Both the position numbers and the translations under genes were made by a program. A stretch of 64,000 nt of DNA, taken from contig JBFXEW010000015.1 of the NCBI GenBank assembly GCA_050179685.1, forward strand, positions 53,993 through 117,992, in the 5' to 3' direction. This DNA comes from GWE2-40-63 sp050179685. GTDB taxonomy: Bacteria > Bacteroidota > Bacteroidia > Bacteroidales > SZUA-534. Positions 1-7,617 of this stretch are shown in pieces. How positions within the stretch are numbered: the first letter of the stretch is position 1; each line of letters begins with the position of its first letter. The notes beneath the pieces were generated by a model. The model was not told the origin of the DNA. It made no database searches and saw nothing but the letters and a program-made list of their open reading frames with translations.

Positions 1-266
1 AAGTTATGGGTAAAATGTTTGCACTTGCCAATCTGGAAGGTGCGTTAAACCTAAATTTAAAATGCGATCCGGAGCTTGCGCTGGAACTACGCGAAAGATA
101 TCCCGCTGTTTTACCCGGTTACCACATGAACAAACAGCATTGGAATACCATTGTTATGGATGGTTCGGTTTCAGGAAAACAGGTTTGTGAATGGATTGAT
201 CATAGTTATGATTTGGTGGTAAGTTCGCTCACAAAGAAGTTGCGCGAAGCATTGGATGGTTTATAG
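1..266 (+). CDS. MmcQ/YjbR family protein, 5' truncated by window edge
   Basis: This is the C-terminal part of an MmcQ/YjbR-like protein, a small family of about 110-120 residues with a double-wing DNA-binding fold. The visible 86 residues include the family's typical stretches GKMFAL, a LPGYHMNKQHWNT-like segment and a terminal SLTKKLREAL-type helix. The reading frame stays open upstream of the ATG at position 6 to the window edge. Family members carry about 30 further residues before this point, so the gene very probably begins outside the window and the ATG at 6 is internal. A hairpin with a T-run follows at 282-310. The precise cellular role of the family is not established. Confidence 0.85.
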   Translation, partial: VMGKMFALANLEGALNLNLKCDPELALELRERYPAVLPGYHMNKQHWNTIVMDGSVSGKQVCEWIDHSYDLVVSSLTKKLREALDGL

Positions 267-281
267 TTGCGGCTAAAAACA

Positions 282-310
282 AAAAAGGCCCGATAAAATC
301 GAGCCTTTTT
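282..310. terminator. Bidirectional intrinsic terminator between MmcQ gene and tRNA-Phe
   Basis: Stem AAAAAGGC (282-289) pairs with GCCTTTTT (303-310). T-runs occur in both directions, so it can end the plus-strand MmcQ gene and the minus-strand tRNA-Phe transcript. Confidence 0.75.
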
Positions 311-315
311 AGAGG

Positions 316-388
316 TGGTGCCACTCGGAATCGAACCAAGGACACATGGATTTTCAGTCCATTGCTCTACCAACTGAGCTATGGCACC
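316..388 (-). tRNA. tRNA-Phe (GAA)
   Basis: Read on the minus strand, a 73-nt cloverleaf is visible. The acceptor stem GGTGCCA pairs with TGGCACC and the discriminator is A. The D-arm contains AGCTCAGTTGGTAGAGC, the anticodon loop is CTGAAAA with anticodon GAA, and the T-arm contains GGTTCGATTCC. CCA is not encoded. A good promoter lies upstream at 409-440 and a terminator downstream at 282-310, so the gene is a free-standing unit. Confidence 0.97.
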
Positions 389-408
389 CCGTTTGCTAAA
401 GAGCGATG

Positions 409-440
409 CAAAAGTAGCGAAAAATCTTTTCCATCCAAAT
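409..440 (-). promoter_or_regulatory. Bacteroidota-type promoter for tRNA-Phe
   Basis: On the minus strand TTTG (440-437) is followed after 20 nt by TACTTTTG (416-409). This matches the Bacteroidota -33/-7 consensus TTTG / TAnnTTTG. The tRNA starts about 20 nt downstream. Confidence 0.7.
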
Positions 441-503
441 ATTATTTCGAAAAAAAGCGACATTTTTTTGCGCTCTAAATAGAACCCGAATGTATTTATG
501 CAA

Positions 504-536
504 AAAACCCTGAATACTAAGCTGTTTCAGGGTTTT
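504..536 (-). terminator. Intrinsic terminator of lepA
   Basis: AAAACCCTGAA (504-514) pairs with TTCAGGGTTTT (526-536). Read on the minus strand the stem is followed by a run of T. It lies about 20 nt past the lepA stop codon. Confidence 0.8.
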
Positions 537-556
537 GGAGTTTTGTTTATGCTGTT

Positions 557-2344
557 TTAGTCGAGCTTAAGAACAGCTAAAAATGCTTTTTGGGGAACTT
601 CAACGTTACCAATTTGACGCATGCGTTTTTTACCCTTCTTTTGTTTCTCCAAAAGCTTACGTTTTCGGGTAATATCACCGCCATAACATTTGGCCGTAAC
701 ATCTTTACGAACAGCCTTTACTGTTTCGCGGGCAATAATTTTTGCTCCAATTGCTGCTTGTATGGCTATGTCGAATTGTTGACGTGGAATGAGTTCTTTT
801 AATTTTTCGCATATTTTTCGGCCAAAATCGTAGGCATGATCTACATGTATCAGTGCCGAAAGCGCATCCACACTTTCACCATTCAGCAGAATGTCGAGCT
901 TAATTAGTTTTGCCCGTTTAAACCCGGTGCGGTAGTAATCGAAAGATGCGTATCCTTTGGAGATGCTTTTAAGTTTATCGTAAAAATCGAATACAATTTC
1001 TGAAAGAGGCATCTCGAACGAAACTTCGACCCGGTTCGACGAAGTATAAACCTGGCTTTGCAGTTCGCCCCTTTTGTCGATGCAAAGTTTCATAATGGGG
1101 CCAATGTAGTCGGCTACGGTAATTATCTGCGCTTTAATGTAGGGCTCCTCAATATAATCAATCAGGTTTTCTTTGGGTAAACCCGATGGGTTATGGACTT
1201 CAATTTTCTCACCTTTTTTGGTGTAGCAGGTAAACGAAACGTTGGGCACGGTGGTAATTACATCCATGTCGAATTCCCGGTCGAGGCGTTCCTGAACAAT
1301 TTCCATGTGGAGCAGCCCCAGAAATCCGCAGCGGAAACCAAAGCCGAGGGCTAACGACGATTCGGGCTCAAAAGTTAAGGAGGCGTCATTCAGTTGTAAT
1401 TTCTCGAGCGATGCCCGTAAATCTTCATATTGGTCGGCATCAACCGGATAAACTCCGGCAAAAACCATGGGTTTTACATCTTCGAAACCAGCAACAGCAC
1501 GGGTGCATGGATTTTTTACATGCGTTATGGTGTCGCCCACCTTCACCTCTTTTGAGGTTTTGATTCCGGAAATAATATAGCCCACATCGCCGGTTCGTAA
1601 TACTTCGCGGGGTTCGGGTTTCAGTCGCAAAACGCCCACTTCATCGGCATTGTATTCTTTTCCGGTATTCACAAATTTTACCAGGTCGCCTTTGCGTATT
1701 TCGCCATGATTTACTTTAAAGTAGGCAATAATTCCACGGAATGAGTTAAACACCGAATCAAAAATCAGGGCCTGTAAGGGGGCATCTTTTTCGCCACTGG
1801 GAGCTGGAATCTTTGTTATGATGGCTTCCAGAATATCCTGAACACCCTGGCCGGTTTTACCACTGGCTTCAATAATTTCCGATTCGTCGCAACCAATCAA
1901 TTCAATAATCTGATCTTTTACCTCTTCGGGCATGGCATTGGGCAAGTCCATTTTATTTAAAATGGGAATAATTTCAAGGTTGTGCTCAATGGCCAGGTAA
2001 AGGTTCGATATGGTTTGGGCCTGAATTCCCTGTGTAGCGTCAATAATTAGCAGCGCACCTTCGCAGGCTGCAATGGAACGCGACACTTCGTACGAGAAAT
2101 CGACGTGTCCCGGAGTGTCAATTAAATTGAGTACATATTTTTGCTTATTCCACTCATAATCCATCTGAATGGCGTGGCTTTTTATGGTAATGCCCCGCTC
2201 GCGTTCGAGGTCCATGTCGTCAAGAACCTGAGCCTGCAAGTCACGCTCGCTAATTGTATTGGTAACCTGCAATAAGCGGTCGGCCAAAGTACTTTTCCCA
2301 TGGTCGATATGGGCAATGATGCAAAAGTTACGAATATTCTCCAT
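557..2344 (-). CDS. lepA: Elongation factor 4 (LepA), ribosome back-translocating GTPase
   Basis: LepA/EF4 is a ribosome-associated GTPase related to EF-G; it acts on stalled or mistranslocated ribosomes and in 30S biogenesis. The 595-aa length is normal for the family. The G1 motif AHIDHGKST is at residues 11-19, G3 DTPGH at 76-80 and G4 NKMD at 130-133. The protein ends with the LepA-specific domain containing CYGGDITRKRKLLEKQKKGK, a basic stretch absent from EF-G. The ATG start lies directly before the conserved MENIRNFCIIAHID opening. A promoter-like -7 element is upstream at 2372-2379 and a terminator downstream at 504-536, so it appears to be transcribed alone. Confidence 0.98.
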   Translation of the reverse strand: MENIRNFCIIAHIDHGKSTLADRLLQVTNTISERDLQAQVLDDMDLERERGITIKSHAIQMDYEWNKQKYVLNLIDTPGHVDFSYEVSRSIAACEGALLIIDATQGIQAQTISNLYLAIEHNLEIIPILNKMDLPNAMPEEVKDQIIELIGCDESEIIEASGKTGQGVQDILEAIITKIPAPSGEKDAPLQALIFDSVFNSFRGIIAYFKVNHGEIRKGDLVKFVNTGKEYNADEVGVLRLKPEPREVLRTGDVGYIISGIKTSKEVKVGDTITHVKNPCTRAVAGFEDVKPMVFAGVYPVDADQYEDLRASLEKLQLNDASLTFEPESSLALGFGFRCGFLGLLHMEIVQERLDREFDMDVITTVPNVSFTCYTKKGEKIEVHNPSGLPKENLIDYIEEPYIKAQIITVADYIGPIMKLCIDKRGELQSQVYTSSNRVEVSFEMPLSEIVFDFYDKLKSISKGYASFDYYRTGFKRAKLIKLDILLNGESVDALSALIHVDHAYDFGRKICEKLKELIPRQQFDIAIQAAIGAKIIARETVKAVRKDVTAKCYGGDITRKRKLLEKQKKGKKRMRQIGNVEVPQKAFLAVLKLD

Positions 2345-2371
2345 CTATCAATCAGTCAATAATTTTGGCTG

Positions 2372-2379
2372 CAAAGATA
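2372..2379 (-). promoter_or_regulatory. Candidate -7 element of lepA promoter
   Basis: On the minus strand TATCTTTG matches TAnnTTTG exactly, about 28 nt before the lepA ATG. No good TTTG is found 19-21 nt upstream. A 7-bp palindrome, TTTACCA-tctt-TGGTAAA at 2394-2411, occupies that place instead. Confidence 0.45.
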
Positions 2380-2461
2380 ATCAAAGAATTGAGTTTACCA
2401 TCTTTGGTAAATTAACAAAGGAACGATTTTGTTGGTTTTTAATTGAATGAAAATGTCTTAG

Positions 2462-2491
2462 TTGGAAAATTAATAAAACTTAGTATTTTTG
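2462..2491 (+). promoter_or_regulatory. Promoter of the TonB-C/MORN gene
   Basis: TTGG at 2462 is followed after about 19 nt by TATTTTTG at 2484-2491, a perfect TAnnTTTG. This sits 33 nt before the ATG at 2525. It argues that the further-upstream in-frame start at 2489, which would lie inside the promoter, is not used. Confidence 0.6.
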
Positions 2492-2524
2492 ATAACTTAC
2501 AAAGAACCATTTTTACCATTTATC

Positions 2525-4195
2525 ATGAAAAAAGAATTTCTTTTATTTTTATTTATTTTAGCTGTAATTAAGTTATTGGCTCAGGATGTTGTAAAAAATA
2601 ATCAGATTGGGAACTATTTTGATATCAACGGACAGCCCATTTTTGGTTTTTACGATAATGATTATATCCCTGAAAAGTCATTACAAGTTTCACATTATAT
2701 AGGAGCAGATTATACTCCTGGTTATTACTATGATTTAAATAGCAATAAAATTGAAGGATTTATTAAGTATTCACAATATGCTGGAAATTTTGAATTTAAG
2801 CCGGATATGGTTTCAAAAAAAGTGACTTTAAATCCGAAAAATTGCTTAAGTTTCGTTATTAGGAAAGATTCCATCGTTTCTATTCAGAATTTTGCCGTGC
2901 AACTTAAATCCGGAACGCTTACTAAAACAAAGCCTGAGTTTGCTGTAGTTTTAGATGTTTTTGATGGAATGACATTTTACAAACACACCACAAACGGATC
3001 TCAAAATCCTTTAGAAACCTTTCTATTAAAATATGATGGAGCTTATGATTATAAAAGCTTCCCCAAAAAGGATAAAAAATTCATTAAATATGCAACTCAG
3101 GTTTTCAAGGACTATCCCTTCTTGGTACAAAGTATCAGTAATGGAACCCTGGTGGAGAAAGATATGCCTTCTATCATAAAAATTTTAAAATATGCGGGTT
3201 ATTTCGAGAAGCATAAACCGATTTGTTTTAATAGTTCATGGGATGAAGTAGAAGCAAGCGAAAACTATAGTTATTTTGCAGAAATTCAATCTTTTAAGGA
3301 TTCCGTATTTCACCTGAAATATTTTTTGAAAGATTCCACTCCTTTATTTGAAGGTGATTTTACTGGTTTTTATCCGCATCGTCAAAAAAATAAATTTGTT
3401 TATTACTACCCCAATGGAACCATCAGAAAAACCATTGAATATCGCAACAATAATCAAAATAGAATTCAATTATTTTATAAAACCGGAAATCTTCAATTCC
3501 AGTATAGCTATTTCGAAAACACCTTATTTATTGAAAAAGCCCTTACTGAAAATGGCGAAGAAAAATTGGATTCCCATAAAAGTGGAGCGATTGAAATTTT
3601 AGATGGCTTGAATCAGCGAACAATAAATTATTCCTTCGTCCAGGGAAAATTGAATGCCGTTTATTATTTGGATACTAAAGGTAGAAAGATTTATCAGTAT
3701 TGTCAGCAATCGGCTGAAATTAAAAACTTCAAATCTGTTCAAAACAAATTAAATTTGCCGGAAGTAAATACGGATAATGCGCTCGTTGCAATAGAATCAT
3801 TTAGTTCAAAGCCTGCTTTATCCGAAAAATTTAGGTATCCAAAGGCCGCTGTTGATGCCGACATTCATGGTTTTGTTTTGGTAAAATGCCTCGTTGAGAC
3901 CGATGGTAGAATTTCAGATTATAAATTAGTAAAAGGAATTTCCACTGAAAGTGATGCGGAGATAGTAAATAAACTTTCCGATTTAATTGGAGAGCTTAAA
4001 TGGCGGTCGGCAAAAGTAGATGATGTGGAAGTCCCACAAGAAGTAATTTTGCCCATTGATTTTTCAATTGTTGGATTTTCGCGTTATAGAACCAATTATT
4101 ATGGCAATCGAAATTATTTTTGGAATCCAGCTATGAATCGGCCATACATTCCTGCCATGAAACCCCCAACAATGGCTCCAGCATTTAGATTCTAG
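2525..4195 (+). CDS. Exported protein with MORN-like repeats and C-terminal TonB domain
   Basis: A 556-aa protein of unrecognised specific function. From the chosen ATG it opens with a signal peptide (MKKEFLLFLFILAV, probable cleavage after LLAQ). Residues about 277-335 carry YwqK/MORN-like motifs (FYPHRQKNKFVYYYPNGTIR, then LFYKTGNLQFQYSY). Residues about 437-513 form a TonB C-terminal domain (RYPKAAVDADIHGFVLVKC and the following DGRISDYKLVKG), the part of TonB that contacts TonB-dependent receptors. There is no separate N-terminal membrane anchor, so it is either held by an uncleaved signal or free in the periplasm. The gene is noticeably richer in A and T than its neighbours. The 42-bp array lies downstream, and no partner gene is adjacent. 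Confidence 0.75.
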   Translation: MKKEFLLFLFILAVIKLLAQDVVKNNQIGNYFDINGQPIFGFYDNDYIPEKSLQVSHYIGADYTPGYYYDLNSNKIEGFIKYSQYAGNFEFKPDMVSKKVTLNPKNCLSFVIRKDSIVSIQNFAVQLKSGTLTKTKPEFAVVLDVFDGMTFYKHTTNGSQNPLETFLLKYDGAYDYKSFPKKDKKFIKYATQVFKDYPFLVQSISNGTLVEKDMPSIIKILKYAGYFEKHKPICFNSSWDEVEASENYSYFAEIQSFKDSVFHLKYFLKDSTPLFEGDFTGFYPHRQKNKFVYYYPNGTIRKTIEYRNNNQNRIQLFYKTGNLQFQYSYFENTLFIEKALTENGEEKLDSHKSGAIEILDGLNQRTINYSFVQGKLNAVYYLDTKGRKIYQYCQQSAEIKNFKSVQNKLNLPEVNTDNALVAIESFSSKPALSEKFRYPKAAVDADIHGFVLVKCLVETDGRISDYKLVKGISTESDAEIVNKLSDLIGELKWRSAKVDDVEVPQEVILPIDFSIVGFSRYRTNYYGNRNYFWNPAMNRPYIPAMKPPTMAPAFRF

Positions 4196-4493
4196 AAATT
4201 AATTTTATGAGAAACATAAATAAAAGGAACATTGATTAATCTGCAAAAAATAGAGTTCTTTTTCTTTTGATTGTCATTACTTATTTGCTGATCTGAATAT
4301 AACGAATCGTTTATGTATTGTTCCAGGGATTGCAATGGATGGGTTTCTTCATCCAGAATTAAAATGGTTTTTATTTTACCGGCCGGGGAAGGCTATTCTT
4401 TGGTTATTTATTCTAAGTGATTGGTTTCTGTGTGTTGCCTCCAGATTCTGGTTTGGAGCGACGGCCAAATGCTTTACTGCCAGTTACTGCGAT

Positions 4494-4787
4494 AAAGTAT
4501 TTTCGCAGGGGTAAACGGATTATAATCCGCTTGTTTTGGCGTTTCCGCAGGACTACGAAGGCGTCTCCTGTCGTCATTTGGTGCTTCCGAAGTAGTACGG
4601 AGGAGCCAAATGGCGTGAATTGGTGCTTCTGAAGTGGTACGAAAGCACCAAATGGCTTGAATTGATGCTTCTGAAGTGATACACGGGCATCAATCCGACT
4701 GATTTGGCTCTTTTGTAGTGCTACGGAAGTATCAGCCGGAGTGAATTATTGCTTATGTGCTGCTACGGAAGCATCCTTTGGAAAAAA
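4494..4787. repeat. Degenerate 42-bp tandem array of hairpin-forming units
   Basis: Six clear units start at 4536, 4578, 4620, 4662, 4704 and 4746, each exactly 42 bp. A weaker seventh starts at 4494, and remnants may lie before it. Units begin TTGGTGCTTC or a variant, carry GTAGTACG or a variant near their middle, and end near GTGAA. The 4578 and 4620 units are about 83% identical; others are more diverged. Several units fold: TTGGTGCTT pairs with AAGCACCAA in the 4620 unit, and TTGATGC pairs with GCATCAA in the 4662 unit. The array fills the space between two convergent genes. No credible gene occurs between 4196 and 4971. Confidence 0.8.
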
Positions 4788-4860
4788 ATTCAGAGGTTTT
4801 TAATTCACCGAAAATGCCAATCTTCGAGTCTGTGCAGTCCACAGCCGGCAGTCTTTCGAG

Positions 4861-4975
4861 AGTCTAAAATCTAGTATCTAAAGTCTAACTTCTTCAATCA
4901 ATTGTGTTATAGTGAAAAGTTCTTAAGTCATAAGTCTTGGGTTTTGTGCCTAAAGTCTAAATGTCTAACAGCTAT
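4861..4975. repeat. Short heptamer repeats of AGTCTAA type
   Basis: Four consecutive heptamers AGTCTAA, AATCTAG, TATCTAA and AGTCTAA run from 4861 to 4888. Related copies follow around 4921-4975 (TTAAGTC ATAAGTC and CCTAAAGTCTAAATGTCTAA). They lie in the gene-free stretch just downstream of the 42-bp array and up to the stop of the DUF3109 gene. Confidence 0.55.
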
Positions 4976-5547
4976 TTGCTTTTCAGGAATTCGTCGGCGG
5001 CAATTTCCAATTGCTTGTACCACTCGGCTCCGTATTTACGGATTAAAGGGTTTTTTACAAACTTGTAAATGGGTACGCCCAGCTTTTCGCCATGGATTCG
5101 GGCAGGGATGCAAAGCTTGTTGCGTTCATAATTCAAGGCTTCGAACTCGGTAAATTTGCTAATTCTTATGGGGTATAAATGGCAACTCAGGGGTTTTTGA
5201 AAATCGATTTCGCCATTCAGATACGCTTTTTCGATGGCGCAAAATACAATGCCTTTTTCATCACGATAAGTGTAGGCGCATTCCCGGTTATTAACCAATG
5301 GGGTTACCTTATCGCCATCGGCATCGATTACCCATTTGCCTTGTTTTTCAACTTCGGCAATGCCTTCGGGAGTCATGTGTTTTTTTACCGTCTCAAAAAT
5401 TTCTTCCAGTTTTTGCGTTTCGTTAGCTTCCAAAGGGGCGCCGGAGTCACCTTCAACACAGCAGGCTCCTTTGCAGGCTCCCAAATCGCACACAAAAGTT
5501 TTTTCAAGAATATCTAAACTAATCAGGGTATTGTCGATCTGTAACAT
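4972..5547 (-). CDS. DUF3109 family cysteine-rich protein
   Basis: A 191-aa protein matching the Bacteroidota DUF3109 family. Key features are the cysteine cluster CDLGACKGACC (residues 20-30) near the N-terminus, then NNRECAYTYRDEKGIVFCAIE, LSCHLYPIRI and KLCIPA further on. The cysteine spacing resembles YkgJ-type zinc or iron-sulfur proteins, so metal binding is likely, but no reaction is known. The start MLQIDNTLISLDIL agrees with the family N-terminus. It is divergent from the acyltransferase at 5652 and convergent with the array-bearing intergenic region. It seems to be monocistronic. Confidence 0.85.
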   Translation of the reverse strand: MLQIDNTLISLDILEKTFVCDLGACKGACCVEGDSGAPLEANETQKLEEIFETVKKHMTPEGIAEVEKQGKWVIDADGDKVTPLVNNRECAYTYRDEKGIVFCAIEKAYLNGEIDFQKPLSCHLYPIRISKFTEFEALNYERNKLCIPARIHGEKLGVPIYKFVKNPLIRKYGAEWYKQLEIAADEFLKSK

Positions 5548-5651
5548 AGTTTGTATTTTATGGCTGCGAAATTACATGAAAGAAAAATGATGCGCAAATA
5601 CGAATTAATAGTTAATTTCGGCATTTTACTACGGGAATATTTGAATAAAGT

Positions 5652-6542
5652 ATGAATATTAAATACCTAAAGCATAAGGCTATTGATAAAAACCGATGGG
5701 ATGCTTGTATTAACAAGGCTCCCAATGGACTGGTCTATGGCCTGAGCTGGTATCTCGATGTGGTTTGTCCGGGCTGGGATGCGCTGGTTGCTGACGACTA
5801 TTCGGCGGTTATGCCTTTACCCTGGAAACAAAAACTGGGAATTAAATATATATATCACCCTTTGTTTGCCCAGCAATTGGGGGTGTTTGGTTCCAGCGAT
5901 TATACACAAACACCTGCAACTTTTTTAAAAAATGTACCCAAATCTTTTATGAGAACGGAGTTTTCATTGAATCACCAGATTCGGGTTGACAGTTCTTTAG
6001 CTTCGGTTCGGAAAAATTATCTGTTAAATCTTAATTATCCTTACAAAACGCTTACAAAGGGTTTTAATGAAAACACTAAACGAAACATTGGCAAAAGTCG
6101 CAAAAGTGATATTAAATTAGTCGGGCAGGTTTCGCAACGAGCATTTATGGAATTAAAGCGCTCTAATCCGGTAAATGATTTAAAAGAAGCTGAATATCAA
6201 ACAATGGGTAATTTGATTGCGGTTCTTATCGATAAAAAGCTGGGTCAGCTAATAGGATGCTCCGATGCAAAGGGGAATTTAATTGCTGCGGCTTTGTTTG
6301 TAAAATTCAAGAACAGGCTTATTTATATGTTTTCCGCCTCGGCAAATGAGGGAAAAAACAGCCGGGCTATGTTTTTAATTCTTGATGAAGTTGTAAAAAA
6401 TAACGCAGGAACCAACACCTTGCTTGATTTTGAAGGTTCGATGATTGACGGCGTTGCCCGTTTTTTTTCCGGGTTTGGAGCACAAGCTGAACACTATACC
6501 CGGATAAAATACCTGAACCTGCGTAGGTTTCGGCTTCCTTAA
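5652..6542 (+). CDS. GNAT/FemAB-like acyltransferase-domain protein
   Basis: A 296-aa protein that I place in the GNAT/FemAB-like acyltransferase group. The N-terminal half has a typical arrangement (WDACINKAPNGLVYGLSWYL, then VMPLPWKQK). The second half has the GNAT-like core with ENTKRNIGKSRKS, IGCSDAKGNLIAAALFVKF and the closing LLDFEGSMIDGVARFFSGFG. FemAB-type enzymes add amino acids or acyl groups to cell-wall or surface molecules; the substrate here is unknown. Its stop codon overlaps the end of the convergent sulfotransferase gene by 4 bp, so the two 3' ends are tightly packed. No adjacent biosynthetic cluster points to a pathway. Confidence 0.65.
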   Translation: MNIKYLKHKAIDKNRWDACINKAPNGLVYGLSWYLDVVCPGWDALVADDYSAVMPLPWKQKLGIKYIYHPLFAQQLGVFGSSDYTQTPATFLKNVPKSFMRTEFSLNHQIRVDSSLASVRKNYLLNLNYPYKTLTKGFNENTKRNIGKSRKSDIKLVGQVSQRAFMELKRSNPVNDLKEAEYQTMGNLIAVLIDKKLGQLIGCSDAKGNLIAAALFVKFKNRLIYMFSASANEGKNSRAMFLILDEVVKNNAGTNTLLDFEGSMIDGVARFFSGFGAQAEHYTRIKYLNLRRFRLP

Positions 6543-7423
6543 GTTAAGTCGATTCCATATTCGCGTTTCATTTGTTCGAGATCGCTTTTAAAGTAGTTCA
6601 TAGCAGTCTCTTTTTCGCTTGGGGTAAGGGCTGCATAAGGTTGTTCTTTTCGGTTAATATCGTGCAACTTATCAATTACTTTACTTTTAAAAATCAGGTT
6701 GCGAATAAAAACCGGGGTAGTTTTCCGAATTAGTTTTCGTAACAGGTTATCCCGGTTCAAAAGCAATTGTTCAAAACCTTTAAATCGCGGAACGGCATGT
6801 GCGTTCAGCTTTTTGCTATCTGGTAATTCAATGGTTATGTCGGTTCCAAGAAAATTAGTAAGCTGGTTTGCTACAAATGTTCTGTTTTTTATAAAATCAT
6901 CGAGTTTAATAAGCAGGAATTGATTCTTGGGAAATTTCGACATCCAAACCGATAGATGTTGATAATAAAGACTTCCGTAGAAATGGCCCAAATTATTCCG
7001 GGTAACTATGTGGGATTCCTGAGCTATGTTTTCTTCTTTTTTGATGGATGATAAAAATGAAGGATAGGCCTTATGATGACCATAGTGAACGGAATAGTTG
7101 TACGATGAATAAGCCCTGTCGACCGGATTGCGTAACATAATTATAAACTTCATCTGGGGATTATAGGCATAAATGCGTTCTATGGCCAGGTAATCCATAA
7201 GTAAATAAGTGTCGGCCGAAGCAACGACCGGTTCGCTACAGTAGTGGTCGAAAAAGGAATGATAGTAATCTTCGCCTCTCTTGTATTGATCGCTTATCGA
7301 AAAGTACGCTATTTCTTTAATAGTTGAAAAACAAACCCGGGGTTGTTGACTTAAAAAGTCGCATAGTGAAGTGGTTCCGGCGCGTCCGGCTCCTATTACC
7401 AGGGTGTTAACTTTTGTATCCAT
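6539..7423 (-). CDS. PAPS-dependent sulfotransferase family protein
   Basis: A 294-aa soluble sulfotransferase-domain protein that would transfer sulfate from PAPS to a carbohydrate or other acceptor. The 5'-phosphosulfate loop is GAGRAGTTSL at residues 11-20; arginine occupies the place of the lysine found in many eukaryotic enzymes, a common bacterial variant. The 3'-phosphate-binding motif RNPVDRAYSSY is at 98-108. No signal peptide or membrane anchor is visible, so it should act in the cytoplasm. It stands alone, with no APS kinase or glycosyltransferases nearby, and its acceptor cannot be predicted. It overlaps the upstream convergent gene by 4 bp. Confidence 0.85.
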   Translation of the reverse strand: MDTKVNTLVIGAGRAGTTSLCDFLSQQPRVCFSTIKEIAYFSISDQYKRGEDYYHSFFDHYCSEPVVASADTYLLMDYLAIERIYAYNPQMKFIIMLRNPVDRAYSSYNYSVHYGHHKAYPSFLSSIKKEENIAQESHIVTRNNLGHFYGSLYYQHLSVWMSKFPKNQFLLIKLDDFIKNRTFVANQLTNFLGTDITIELPDSKKLNAHAVPRFKGFEQLLLNRDNLLRKLIRKTTPVFIRNLIFKSKVIDKLHDINRKEQPYAALTPSEKETAMNYFKSDLEQMKREYGIDLT

Positions 7424-7617
7424 TTGTTGTGTTCATTAGGCTTTAAAAGTATAAATTTCTTTTGGCACCACCTATTTTCAAATACTGATGCTTTTAATGA
7501 GGTTTTTGGCTTAGTAGAAAAAACATTTTCTATTTCATTTCATTATTCTTTTGGCAAATTACTTTCAACACCCAATCAAATTCGTATTTTTATCCTTCTA
7601 TTGTAAAGCAATACCCT

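Noticed and set aside
590..802. Plus-strand open frames inside lepA, and similar shadow frames inside other genes
   Set aside because: They lie antisense or out of frame to strongly supported genes and have no family features.
4417..4632. 71-codon plus-strand frame across the 42-bp array
   Set aside because: It arises from the repeats, has no family resemblance and spans hairpin-forming units.
4494..4787. 42-bp array as a CRISPR
   Set aside because: The whole 42-bp unit is similar between copies, there are no unique spacers, and no cas genes occur in the window.
6539..7423. Sulfotransferase and neighbouring acyltransferase as a surface-polysaccharide island
   Set aside because: There are no glycosyltransferases, polymerases or export genes nearby, so two isolated transferase-type genes are not enough to claim a cluster.
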